Source: Nakaseomyces glabratus
Lineage: Eukaryota; Ascomycota; Saccharomycetes; Saccharomycetales; Saccharomycetaceae
Assembly (NCBI RefSeq): GCF_010111755.1
Contig: NC_088961.1
Span: forward strand, 496,001 to 560,000
Length of the DNA stretch: 64,000 bases
Reading direction: 5' to 3'
This document shows positions 31,380-40,406 of the stretch, in pieces. Every line of letters begins with the position of its first letter. The stretch's first letter is position 1. The notes under the pieces are model-generated. The model searched no databases and was not told where the DNA came from. It saw only the letters and a program-made list of their open reading frames with translations. The translations under genes were made by a program, and so were the position numbers.

Positions 31380-31454
31380 ATTGAAGTAAACTTTACTTCT
31401 ATCACAAAAAAAGAACCAAAAACACTAATACACACATACACATACACATACACA

Positions 31455-32573
31455 ATGCATGAACACAGTGTTGAAAAGACTCAAATCTTACAAAAATACC
31501 TTGAGTTGCCCCAAAACGGTAAGGTCATCGCCGAGTACGTCTGGGTTGACGGTACTGGTAACCTACGTTCCAAGGCTAGAACTTTGAACAAAGTCATAAC
31601 GTCTATTGAGCAACTGCCGGAGTGGAACTTTGACGGTTCTTCTACTAACCAAGCCCCAGGCTACGACTCAGACATCTACTTGAAGCCAGTGGCGTTCTAC
31701 CCTGATCCATTCAGAAGAGGTGACAACATCACTGTCTTGGCTGAATGTTTCAACAGTGACGGTACTCCAAACAAGTTCAACCACAGACATGAGGCTAACA
31801 AGTTGTTCCAAGCACACAAGGACGAAGAGATCTGGTTCGGTATCGAGCAAGAATACACTTTGTTCGACATGTACGACAACGTCTACGCTTGGCCAAAGGG
31901 TGGTTACCCAGCCCCACAAGGTCCATACTACTGTGGTGTTGGTGCCGGTAAGGTCTACGCCAGAGATGTGATCGAAGCCCACTACAGAGCCTGTCTATAC
32001 GCTGGTATCAACATCTCAGGTATCAACGCCGAAGTGATGCCTTCCCAATGGGAATTCCAAGTTGGTCCATGTGAGGGTATCTCCATGGGTGACCAATTGT
32101 GGATGGCCAGATACTTCTTGCACAGAGTGGCAGAAGAATTCGGTGTCAAGATTTCCTTCCATCCAAAGCCTTTGAAGGGTGACTGGAATGGTGCTGGTTG
32201 CCATACTAACGTCTCTACAAAGGACATGAGAGTGCCAGGTGGTATGAAGTACATCGAACAAGCCATCGAAAAACTTTCAAAGAGACACAACGAACACATC
32301 AAGCTATATGGTGCCGACAACGAACAAAGACTAACGGGTAGACACGAAACCGCCTCCATGACATCCTTCTCCAGTGGTGTCGCTAACAGAGGTGCTTCCA
32401 TCAGAATACCTAGACCAGTCGCCAAGGAAGGATTCGGTTACTTCGAAGACCGTAGACCAGCCTCCAACATAGATCCATACTTGGTCACCGGTATCATGTG
32501 TGAGACTGTTTGTGGTGCCATCGAAAACGCCAACATGTCCAAGGAATACGAAAGAGAAACTAACGAACAATAA
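31455..32573 (+). CDS. GLN1: Glutamine synthetase (class II eukaryotic)
   Basis: The 372-residue protein (S. cerevisiae 370) carries the family signatures in order: [13 protein letters not shown] near residue 57 (beta-grasp domain), the substrate and metal site [11 protein letters not shown] near 131, QVGPCEG near 202 and [12 protein letters not shown] near 242. The ATP-binding KxNxxGxSxR-type segment is represented by [14 protein letters not shown]. Reaction: glutamate plus ammonia plus ATP gives glutamine, the entry point for nitrogen assimilation in the cytosol. Codon use is strongly biased (GGT, TTG, AAG, CAA, ATC), fitting high expression. The upstream GATA, Gcn4 and TATA elements fit nitrogen and amino-acid control. 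It follows ARP7 and precedes VMA13, as in YPR034W-YPR036W. Confidence 0.98.
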   Translation: MHEHSVEKTQILQKYLELPQNGKVIAEYVWVDGTGNLRSKARTLNKVITSIEQLPEWNFDGSSTNQAPGYDSDIYLKPVAFYPDPFRRGDNITVLAECFNSDGTPNKFNHRHEANKLFQAHKDEEIWFGIEQEYTLFDMYDNVYAWPKGGYPAPQGPYYCGVGAGKVYARDVIEAHYRACLYAGINISGINAEVMPSQWEFQVGPCEGISMGDQLWMARYFLHRVAEEFGVKISFHPKPLKGDWNGAGCHTNVSTKDMRVPGGMKYIEQAIEKLSKRHNEHIKLYGADNEQRLTGRHETASMTSFSSGVANRGASIRIPRPVAKEGFGYFEDRRPASNIDPYLVTGIMCETVCGAIENANMSKEYERETNEQ

Positions 32574-33732
32574 AGTTAGAAAGGAAAAAATGAATATTAA
32601 CAACCTTATATTTATCTCAAATGAAATCGTCAAGGGATTTCAAGCTATTTTTTTCATTCTAATGTTATGATTTTTAATTTAAACCAGCTAATTTTTATAT
32701 TACACTTTTTTTTTCTGTTATATGTTTTTATTTTTTTTATGAATAATTAGGATACACTTTCATTAAATTGACTACTCTGTGCTCTTACAACAGCACTTCT
32801 AAATTACTTTTTTTAACTAGGCTAAAAAGCTTAGACAAATTATGATTTGCATTGGCAGGAAATAAAATTTTATTACAAACTTGTCACATATACATTCTTT
32901 TTTACTATTACTGCATCTAAATAATTCATTATTTAACTCTAAAAATTGTTTTAACGTTGCTTCCTCATTTTCGGAGTTTCCTTTGTCCTTTGTCAAAGCA
33001 CTTTGGCATTATCTCCTCGGAAAAACTTTTGGCGACAATGCACGTATAAAACATAAAAATCGCAGGGCACAATATGAAATGCATGTCAAACGCTCAACAC
33101 ATATACAATTTGTCTGAATAGACTACATAAACTATCAATATGGCATATGTTTATTATTTTAATTGAGAAGAAAGCGATATTATATATTGGACACTTAATT
33201 TTTAAAAATACGTTTACAGTTTGAACTCGTAGGAACCCGTCCATTAATTACAAAATCAATTAGGAAAATCTATTATAGATATATACAGGTCAAAGTATTG
33301 AGAATACAATTAGATACTGAACACAACTTGGATGCCCATAATATGGGTTGTTAACCGTTAACATAATCATGTGACTAATCATATGTGACGTATAGGTTAT
33401 CCCGTAACTCCCCCGAATAGAATTCAAAGTGAACAAAAAACTGTACTTTATAATGAATATAATAGGTAAATAGAGTATTTCTGCTGCTATTTTTAATTGA
33501 ATGAGAGAGCATCACTAACTGGACACACGTACTCATATTTGCTTGTGTACGCATCATTGTTTATACCTTTGACTGTTTTCATTAAACATTTGACTTGGTC
33601 CGTAAAGCAACCTGAAAACTTGGCAAAGGGATACAAAGCAACTCTAACATATCATAGAGCAAGCTGAGCGAAAACCCAAGAAAAGCTTCCTTACGCTATT
33701 GTTACAAGTTAGAATATAAGAACAGATAAACT
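32574..33732. other. GLN1/VMA13 intergenic region
   Basis: This 1.16 kb spacer between tandem genes is AT-rich with long T-runs near 32706-32739. Two GTTAAC hexamers one base apart lie at 33350-33362. No ATG-initiated gene-like frame or RNA gene was seen. Confidence 0.5.
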
Positions 33733-35250
33733 ATGATTGGAGATACAAGACTTCTGCTGGATAGTATCCATTTCAATGAAATGCGGTCAGTGATAAGGTC
33801 TCGTTCGGTGGCTTGGGAAGCGTTGTCGAGATCAGAAGAGATAAGCGATGAAGAAGCAACCTATGCGAAGCTAGTCGAGAACGTATTGGTTAAGAAGAGT
33901 GTTGATAGCAAGGAATTGAATGTGAATGAGAATTTGATACGCTCCTTAGTTCAATTAGTAGGGAACACTCACAACAAGGATTGCAGAAAATCATCACTTA
34001 ACTTGGTTGCCGAATTACTTTCATCTGAAACACATTATAAACAAACTGTGGAAGTTTTCCAAGAGGACAAGCAGCTCATGAGAGATTTATTCCAAAATTC
34101 TTTTCAAAGTGAACAGGAGATCAATGACAGCCAATTCACACTGATTGCCGCTTTTAACATGGTCTCACTATTGACTCAGGAGAGCTTGCAGGACAGTAAA
34201 CTAGTTGAGGAGTTATTGACCGTATCCGATGGTCTGTTACTGAAGATCCTGACCAACTTACAGGAACTGGACACAAGTTATGTCTGTATTCGTCTGCTGC
34301 AAGAGCTTGCTGTCCACAAGGGCTATAAGCTTATAATCTGGAAGTATGAGAGCCAGATCTTGCCAACGCTGTTCACAATTTTGAGAAGAGCTATTGACAC
34401 CAAACACAAGAACACACCATTAGGGTTCTCAAGTTCCACATCTACGTCGAGCAATTCGTCACACTCGTTCCACAGATCAGCAAGCAGTGCACTAGTACCA
34501 AACGCCAACAACTTGGTGATCCAAATACAGTACTATTCATTGCTGCTGATATGGGTGTTGATGTTTGAGCGTAAGGTTCAGAAGGAGTATGTGACCAAGT
34601 ACCTCACTGAGTACTTGAACCTTTTGAAGATCATGAAGGTCACCATCAAGGAGAAGATATCTCGTGTAAGTATATCCATCCTTTTGCAATGCCTAGTTGA
34701 CGAGAACGGTGAAGTCAAGGACAAGAAACTGATCAAGCAATTGTTGTTGTTAGGCAACGCGTTACCTGTCGTCGAGTCCCTCACAGAAAGAAAGTACACG
34801 GACCAGGAGTTGAAGGACGACCTTGTTCTGTTGAAGGACATCCTGGAGCAAGAGTACAAGGAATTGACATCGTTCGATGAGTATATAGCCGAGGTAGACT
34901 CCAAGCTGCTGTGCTGGTCCCCTCCACATATAGATAATGGGTTCTGGGTTGACAACATAGACAAGTTCAAGTTGAACAACTGGGAGTTGTTCAAGAAGCT
35001 GATAAACATCCTGGAGGACATCAAGCGTGACACGAACGTAGACATCAACGAGAGCAAGACCAAGACCATAATCGAAGTCGCACTGAGCGATATTGCCCAT
35101 GTTGTCGAGTTGTTACCGGAGAGCATCGATGTCTTAGGTAAAACTGGTGGTAAGCTTTTAATCATGGAGCTGTTGAACCACAGTGACTCCCGTGTCAAGT
35201 ACGAAGCATTGAAGGCAACTCAGGCCATCATCGGATACAGATTTAGATAG
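33733..35250 (+). CDS. VMA13: V-ATPase V1 subunit H (Vma13)
   Basis: The 505-residue protein (S. cerevisiae 478) is an all-helical repeat protein of the ATP-synthase H-subunit family. The C-terminal half has family blocks such as LLCWSPPHIDNGFWVDNIDKF and the closing VKYEALKATQAIIG. A Ser-rich insertion at roughly 231-256 accounts for most of the extra length. Family knowledge: subunit H bridges V1 and Vo, is needed for ATP-driven proton pumping into the vacuole, and silences ATP hydrolysis in free V1. The ATG at 33733 gives the expected N-terminus, MIGDTRLLLDSIHFNEMR. Its position between GLN1 and the SPO24-like gene matches YPR036W. Confidence 0.96.
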   Translation: MIGDTRLLLDSIHFNEMRSVIRSRSVAWEALSRSEEISDEEATYAKLVENVLVKKSVDSKELNVNENLIRSLVQLVGNTHNKDCRKSSLNLVAELLSSETHYKQTVEVFQEDKQLMRDLFQNSFQSEQEINDSQFTLIAAFNMVSLLTQESLQDSKLVEELLTVSDGLLLKILTNLQELDTSYVCIRLLQELAVHKGYKLIIWKYESQILPTLFTILRRAIDTKHKNTPLGFSSSTSTSSNSSHSFHRSASSALVPNANNLVIQIQYYSLLLIWVLMFERKVQKEYVTKYLTEYLNLLKIMKVTIKEKISRVSISILLQCLVDENGEVKDKKLIKQLLLLGNALPVVESLTERKYTDQELKDDLVLLKDILEQEYKELTSFDEYIAEVDSKLLCWSPPHIDNGFWVDNIDKFKLNNWELFKKLINILEDIKRDTNVDINESKTKTIIEVALSDIAHVVELLPESIDVLGKTGGKLLIMELLNHSDSRVKYEALKATQAIIGYRFR

Positions 35251-35620
35251 TTCCATAATTGAAAACCAAGTAGAAATCAATATTATTAATCCTTGTAGAA
35301 TAGTAATGCTCTTTCATGTATAGAAATGCTCTTTTTTCATACGTAGTGTAGGAGTTATTGAGGGGGGGGCTGGTGATACCAGACTTTAATCGTCACCGCA
35401 AAGGATTCGGGAAACAAAGTGCGACATCGGTCAGCTCCATGATGGATGATTCACGGCTGTGTTCTGAATGCCCCGGAAGGCGGTAGTGCATTTCCCTTTT
35501 CCGTGGCTGTACGGTGCTGCTCTGGAAGAAAATTTGTAATAGACGGATAAACCCGGGATATGGCGGGGGTAGAGAAGGGCGTTCAACGTGTTCGCTTCTC
35601 TCCATTTTATCAGAGGATGT

Positions 35621-35660
35621 GTGCCCGTGCCCGTGCCCGTGCCCTTGCCCGTGCCCGTGC
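35621..35660. repeat. Hexanucleotide microsatellite (GTGCCC)n
   Basis: The GTGCCC unit is repeated 6.7 times with one T-for-G variant in the middle. It is outside any supported gene and likely to vary in length between strains. Confidence 0.9.
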
Positions 35661-36476
35661 AAGAGAAATGACCCTATCACAGGAGATAAGACCAGAGTGT
35701 GAAATGACCTTCGAATTGCTGGGACCCCTAAAAATGTAAACTCAATTCAATTCCAGTAATGGTAGAAACTGCCGTACAATGATGAAATAAAATTACGTAT
35801 GTGTAGTGTAGTCACGCATTTCCCGTTTTTTACCATCCATTTGCGCTCTTTACGAGATTCTCACACACCATCAAAAAGAGATAAATTGCAAAAAAATAAA
35901 ATACTGTTCATGGGTACGGCCGTTTGTTAGGATAGGATGGAAGTATTAAAGGGATCGTCGGAATTATTATTCCCAAGAGAAGGAGCGTGAGGGAGAGGAA
36001 GGGCAGAGAAAGGCAGGGAAGGGCAAGGAAGGGCAAGGAAAAACCCGATCTTCTGCAGCGTCAACCCTCTTTAATCTTTGAAGTGACTGGCCTCCCCCCA
36101 GTACCCCCAGTACCCTCAGTACCCTCAGAGCAGCACAAGCACAAGAAACAGACTTCTGCCCATCCGGAAGATGGAATAACTGCCAACCACCGCACCACCG
36201 CACCGCACCGCACCGAGCCGAAGAGCTTGCGGGGGGACCGATACTGGGATGCTGGGAATTAGCTCGGTTTCCCCCATTGTTGCAAGAGAGAGGAAGAGGT
36301 TGGATGGAAAAAAAATGTATTCGGATGATGTGCTTAGAGAAGGCTGTAGGTGCGAAAGCTTCTAGAAGAGTGTAAAGAGTCATGAATGGATTTTAAAATG
36401 CGACTTGTCACACAGCTCAAGATGATGTAATGAGCAATGACGATGACTCTTGGCTGAGCAGCATATATTCAAATCA

Positions 36477-36484
36477 TATATAAA
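36477..36484 (+). promoter_or_regulatory. TATA box of the SPO24-like gene
   Basis: TATATAAA lies 122 bp before the ATG at 36599, and the intervening leader is rich in CAA and AAC, typical of highly expressed yeast genes. Confidence 0.55.
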
Positions 36485-36598
36485 CTAGTCAAATATATCT
36501 TCAAATTGAGATATATCTTTCTAACTTTCTATCACAAATCAGAACAACAAACAGAAAACACTCAAACACAACAAACAACAAACAACAAACAAATAACA

Positions 36599-36868
36599 AT
36601 GCCTTTCCTACAACTAGCTTCCGAAGTCGAACAACCATTTGTCATCCCATCTCTACCCCCAGTCACCTCCGAGTACTCTTCCAGAGCTAACTCCCAAGTG
36701 GTCGACGAAGAGATGATCAAGAGAGACTTGCAACTGCTGCAAACTAGATTGAACAAACTAGATGAAAGCGCAGTCGTCTCTGACGAGGAGGAGGAACAAG
36801 AAGTCGACGGTTACAGAACATCATACAATGAATTGGGCCAGAGAAGAACCTCTCTATGCCTATTATAA
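36599..36868 (+). CDS. Small SPO24-like protein (89 residues, function uncertain)
   Basis: The ATG at 36599 follows ATAACA and is the first in the frame; codons upstream run only to a TTG. The protein has 89 residues: a Pro-rich N-terminal third (VIPSLPPVTSEY), a short predicted helix (MIKRDLQLLQTRLNKLD near 39-55), an acidic run (SDEEEEQE) and the C-terminus RRTSLCLL. No membrane segment or known domain is seen. The RRTS sequence resembles a PKA-type phosphosite. Its position between VMA13 and ERV2, on the plus strand, equals that of S. cerevisiae YPR036W-A (SPO24), a 67-residue sporulation protein, but I could not confirm similarity by alignment. A TATA box, an A/C-rich leader and optimal codons suggest strong regulated expression. 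Confidence 0.75.
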   Translation: MPFLQLASEVEQPFVIPSLPPVTSEYSSRANSQVVDEEMIKRDLQLLQTRLNKLDESAVVSDEEEEQEVDGYRTSYNELGQRRTSLCLL

Positions 36869-37170
36869 GTTTCATAACTGAAAAGAAAAAGACAATCACA
36901 AAACATAAAATACAAAACAAAACACATTTTCTGCATTTGTAACATTATTGATGTTTCAACCCAATTCCCCCCCTGCATTTTACTAAATATCATATTCTAT
37001 AACTTTCAAGAAAACAATTTTATCAATTATTTAAACTTCAAAAAAGCCTTTTTTTTTAACTAATCAACAAAAAAGGTCTTATAAATACTTTATTCAATTC
37101 AATACAAGCATATTTTATTCAATCTCTAAATTTCAAGTAATACTTTTTATAACTCTATATTTTTATGATC
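36869..37170. other. SPO24-like/ERV2 convergent 3' region
   Basis: This 302 bp AT-rich stretch presumably carries 3'-end signals for both convergent genes. It has a T9 run near 37050. Nothing else was seen. Confidence 0.45.
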
Positions 37171-37794
37171 CTAGCCGTGCTGTCTGCCTTCTTTCTCAAC
37201 GGTAACTTTGTTATTCTTTACCGAAGTGTCCCCACAGCCACAATCGTAATCCTCTAGGATTGTACTACAGTCGTATTCCGGTTTCTTCAAATACTCATTG
37301 ACTATGTTATGTACGTGACATCCCCACAGCGCCGCTGCAGTACGACTTGAGGTCTGCGGTGGATACTTGTCCATCAACTTAACGAAATGGTACGCACATT
37401 CACCACAGGGATATAGTTCAGCATACAACTCTAAAAACGTCTTTAACTTCTGTCTCTCCTCTTTAGTTGGCTTATCAGGGAACCGCGCCAGTAACGTGTG
37501 GAAATACTTCCATGAAGCTCTCCCGAGCTCTACCTTGGCTTGTTTGTCCTCCATTAGGGGCATAATTGTCGCATCATCAATGGCTTTCATCTTATCCTCT
37601 TGACTCACCCCACTACCGCTCTTCTCAACATTGCTAACTGGCTCAACAGTGTCCCGTAGACGACCTGCCATTGGTGCCGATACACTCATCGAAGAATCAG
37701 TGTTGAAGAAATACCATACCAGCCCAACTAATGTCAGCGCAGCAATGGCACGAACTATATGGCTGCCGTGAAATCGCCCTATCCTTTTAGCCAT
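37171..37794 (-). CDS. ERV2: ER luminal FAD-linked sulfhydryl oxidase Erv2
   Basis: The 207-residue protein (S. cerevisiae 196) has a basic N-terminus and one hydrophobic signal-anchor at about 12-30. The Erv/ALR domain has the redox-active CGEC at 130-133, the FAD-binding helix with CHVHNIVNEYL at 159-169, the structural partner C176, and the C-terminal shuttle cysteines CGC at 185-187. The CGC shuttle distinguishes Erv2 from mitochondrial Erv1. Family knowledge: Erv2 passes electrons from protein thiols through the shuttle disulfide and FAD to oxygen, supporting disulfide formation in the ER. It starts at the ATG at 37794. Convergent with the SPO24-like gene and divergent from TIP41, as in YPR037C-YPR040W. 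Confidence 0.97.
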   Translation of the reverse strand: MAKRIGRFHGSHIVRAIAALTLVGLVWYFFNTDSSMSVSAPMAGRLRDTVEPVSNVEKSGSGVSQEDKMKAIDDATIMPLMEDKQAKVELGRASWKYFHTLLARFPDKPTKEERQKLKTFLELYAELYPCGECAYHFVKLMDKYPPQTSSRTAAALWGCHVHNIVNEYLKKPEYDCSTILEDYDCGCGDTSVKNNKVTVEKEGRQHG

Positions 37795-38317
37795 CGCTAA
37801 TATCTATTCGTTTCTACCGTCCCTATACTCTCTTGATCCGAAAACTTGCAAAGAAAGCTCGAGAACCAAACCTAAATCGCTTTGTAGTATAATACAAATA
37901 CCAATGCCCTTCTATTTCTAGCAAAAAAAAGACTAATAGGAGAGTAAGTAATGTTGTTCCGACTACTTTGCTTCTAACACTCCCTCTAATAAAGCATAGA
38001 ACCTTCTCTTCGAATTTTTTCTCTTGACTTTTAGCACCTTATTTTGCTGGGAGAGAGGCGAGAATGATAGCGACACACCTGAAAGGAGCCCAACAATTAA
38101 AGAGTCCAATTAATACTCAGATATCGCATAAACCGAGATAGATTTTTGAGAACACAATCAAGTTAAGTTTAGTGTTGCTCCAAGCTTTTCATAAGACGCC
38201 TACGCCAGTACTCATCTAAAAAAGATTCGATCTCCATAAGACATCTGAGAAACTGCAATTGTTGACAACGTACTACAACTCGGCATAACATTATTGAACG
38301 CTGTCCCATACAAATAG
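37795..38317. other. ERV2/TIP41 divergent promoter region
   Basis: This 523 bp region has an A-run near 37923-37930 and no motif I can name with confidence. The dubious YPR038W and YPR039W frames of S. cerevisiae have no visible counterpart. Confidence 0.45.
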
Positions 38318-38968
38318 ATGTCTGCTAGTGATCCAAGCTTACCAAATGGTGCAAAGAAGCCCAATAGACCAGGAGCTGAAAGAGGTCCTGGCATAAATGC
38401 CATACAAATAAACGCTGCGAGGGAAATGCATGCAATGTCGATTCGGGGCAGAAACCCTCGCAACGCTAACACTACCAGTGGGTCATCTATACTCACGAGA
38501 ACTACAATCCCAGTTGAAGCTTCGCATACCAGTACGTTTGCAACACCATCGGCACCAGACACTACGATTAATAAATCGCCGAAGAAGAAAAACGATATAC
38601 CACACCATGTGTGTAACAACAATCCAAATAACCCCAATTGCCCACATTGTGGGACTGTCATAATTCCATCTCCAAGAGCAACACTGCCGTTAAAGGATAG
38701 TCCATCCATTACCGTTGCTGATACTTGGAAAGTGACCACGCAGAAAAGACCAATTTTAAATTCACAGGAGCTAGATGATTGGGAAGCCAATAAGTTGCAG
38801 AAATTGCCTTTGCCAGAGATGATATTTGGAAATAATTTTGTGCGGATAGATAACGTCAAGAACGGATGGTATATAGAATTCAATGCGTTAGATGCCTTGA
38901 GACAAGTTAACCTAGAAGATACCGGGTTGCGTGTGGCTCATTCTAAAGTATGGATGCAATCTAAACAG

Positions 38969-39009
<41 letters not shown>

Positions 39010-39547
39010 GGAAAAGACCTCAAGCAGTGAATCCAGCTCCGCTAACCCATTAGAGATTGCACACCCATATGACTGGACATATACAACATTATACAAAGGT
39101 ACGACTCCTACAGACGCAAAATTACCCAAATTTGAAGAAGACATCGGTGCTGAATTGCCTATTGATAAACTATCAAGACCTGATAAAATCCTGTTTTTTG
39201 ATGATATGATATTATTTGAGGATGAATTAGCAGATAATGGTATTTCTGTTCTCAATGTAAAGATAAGGGTAATGCACGAGAGATTGCTGCTCCTGAGCCG
39301 CTTCTTTCTCAGAGTAGATGATGTACTTGTACGGGTAATTGATACGAGAGTCTATGTAGATTTCACAGACAATATTGTTATTCGGGAATTCAAGAAACAC
39401 GAGTGCCATTACAACGAATTACTCGCCAAACATCAAAGAAGTAACAAGAAAACCTTACATGATCCAAAAGCTGCCCTCAGAGATAGCAATTGGGTAGTAG
39501 AACATACGCCTCTTATCGAACGCAAAGCCGAAATTATACACTTCTAG
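38318..39547 (+). CDS. TIP41: Tip41, Tap42-interacting TOR-pathway regulator
   Basis: The 409-residue protein (S. cerevisiae 356) has the N-terminal family sequence INAIQINAAREMHA near 26-39 and a Cys/His cluster HHVCNNNPNNPNCPHCG at 96-112 that I recall as also present in S. cerevisiae. The TIP41 core includes LPEMIFGNNFVRI near 165, EFNALDALRQV near 187, DDMILFEDELADNG and the nearly invariant RLLLLSRFFLRVDDVLVR. Most of the extra length is a polyglutamine insertion (Q219-Q231) and a Ser-rich flank. Family knowledge: Tip41 binds PP2A-type phosphatases and Tap42 and promotes Sit4-dependent responses when TORC1 is inactive. It is the last gene of the YPR-type block. Confidence 0.96.
38972..39010 (+). 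repeat. CAA/CAG repeat encoding 13 Gln in TIP41
   Basis: Twelve CAA codons and one CAG give a Gln tract at residues 219-231. It lies in a loop region that is shorter and not polyglutamine in S. cerevisiae Tip41. Confidence 0.9.
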
Positions 39548-40406
39548 AGCTGCCATCCATGTCAAACACATACAAGACAGAAACAACCCCATTATAGTCA
39601 ATGTTTATGTTCACCATTAAATATCTACAGCACTAAAACCTTGAAATTAATAGCACAATGTTTTTTAAATGAGCAAAACTAGAAAAAAATAGTTATCTAA
39701 AGAAAAATTACACTTAAAATATACAACATTACTAGACTATCTAGTCCTCATATTTTGCAAATACTTCCACACAGGAATATAAATATAATATGAGAGTTTA
39801 AGGGCTACTATACATTCATACACTTATCACAGTGTATGTCGTATCGACGTACGCAGTGATATATAATAGGACTCTAAAGAGACACAAAAATGTAAACAAG
39901 AAATCGAAATATCGAGATCAGATCTTAAGAGCAATAAATTATTGGATCCGCCATAAAAAAGAGTTACTCAATAGCGGCTAATTTGGAACTGCTTACAAGA
40001 GGTACCATTAACTGATAATTGTTAATTAATAGCCTTTAGCGAAGGACTTCACATTCTTGATCATCCAAGCTTTACTAGGACAATTAGAGCGGAAGAGCAA
40101 CTTTGGGATATATTTTAAAGGACTATTTGATTTTCTGGTCGAGGATTGTGCTACCTATATTATTAATTAGCCAAAGCACTACAAGAGCACCAAAAGTAAG
40201 CATTGTATTTGTTTTTCCTCAGTAAAGTTTACGAAAAAGTATTCTCAGATATTTACTGCATCAATAAATTGAGTTCCAATTGTATTTTTAGAGGAAATAT
40301 TCCTTGGTTCATTTGAGGCACAACTAGTGTTATTTATATCCTAGGAGGTTATAAGAAATTGCCAATTGTGTTAATTTAGAGGATAACCTCAGCCCAAGGT
40401 GACAAT
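39548..40406. other. TIP41/SGO1 intergenic region (synteny junction)
   Basis: These 859 bp join two blocks that are on different chromosomes in S. cerevisiae. It is AT-rich, with a GTAAACAA forkhead-like sequence at 39893-39900. No RNA gene, LTR remnant or gene-like frame was found at the junction. Confidence 0.5.

Larger units (their letters stand above)
29231..31454. other. Long ARP7/GLN1 intergenic region rich in regulatory-looking DNA
   Basis: This 2.2 kb region is the longest without a gene in the window. The frames at 29391, 30265 and 30614 begin with GTG and lack gene-like features. It holds a perfect palindrome, a Mcm1-type P-box, a TGCGAA repeat (29803-29831), two longer tandem repeats, a C11 run (30717-30727), an AGCTACTGGCTGATGG-type repeat (about 30929-30975), a (GA)n tract near 31070, an 8-bp inverted repeat AATACAAT/ATTGTATT (31171-31194), GATA and Gcn4 sites, and a TATA box. 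Confidence 0.7.
35251..36598. other. VMA13/SPO24-like intergenic region with GC-rich simple repeats
   Basis: These 1.35 kb precede a gene of only 90 codons. They contain a GTGCCC hexamer repeat (35621-35660), an AAGGGCAGG-type repeat (about 35999-36040), a CAGTACCCT-type repeat (about 36098-36129), a CACCG pentamer run (about 36188-36215), a TATA box at 36477-36484 and a CAAA/CAA-rich leader (36541-36598). A 138-codon minus-strand ATG frame (35967-36383) covers several repeats and is probably not a gene. Confidence 0.6.

Noticed and set aside
35967..36383. 138-codon minus-strand frame with an ATG before the SPO24-like gene
   Set aside because: It runs through several GC-rich simple repeats, and its Pro/Ser/Cys-rich sequence looks like a translated repeat rather than a protein.
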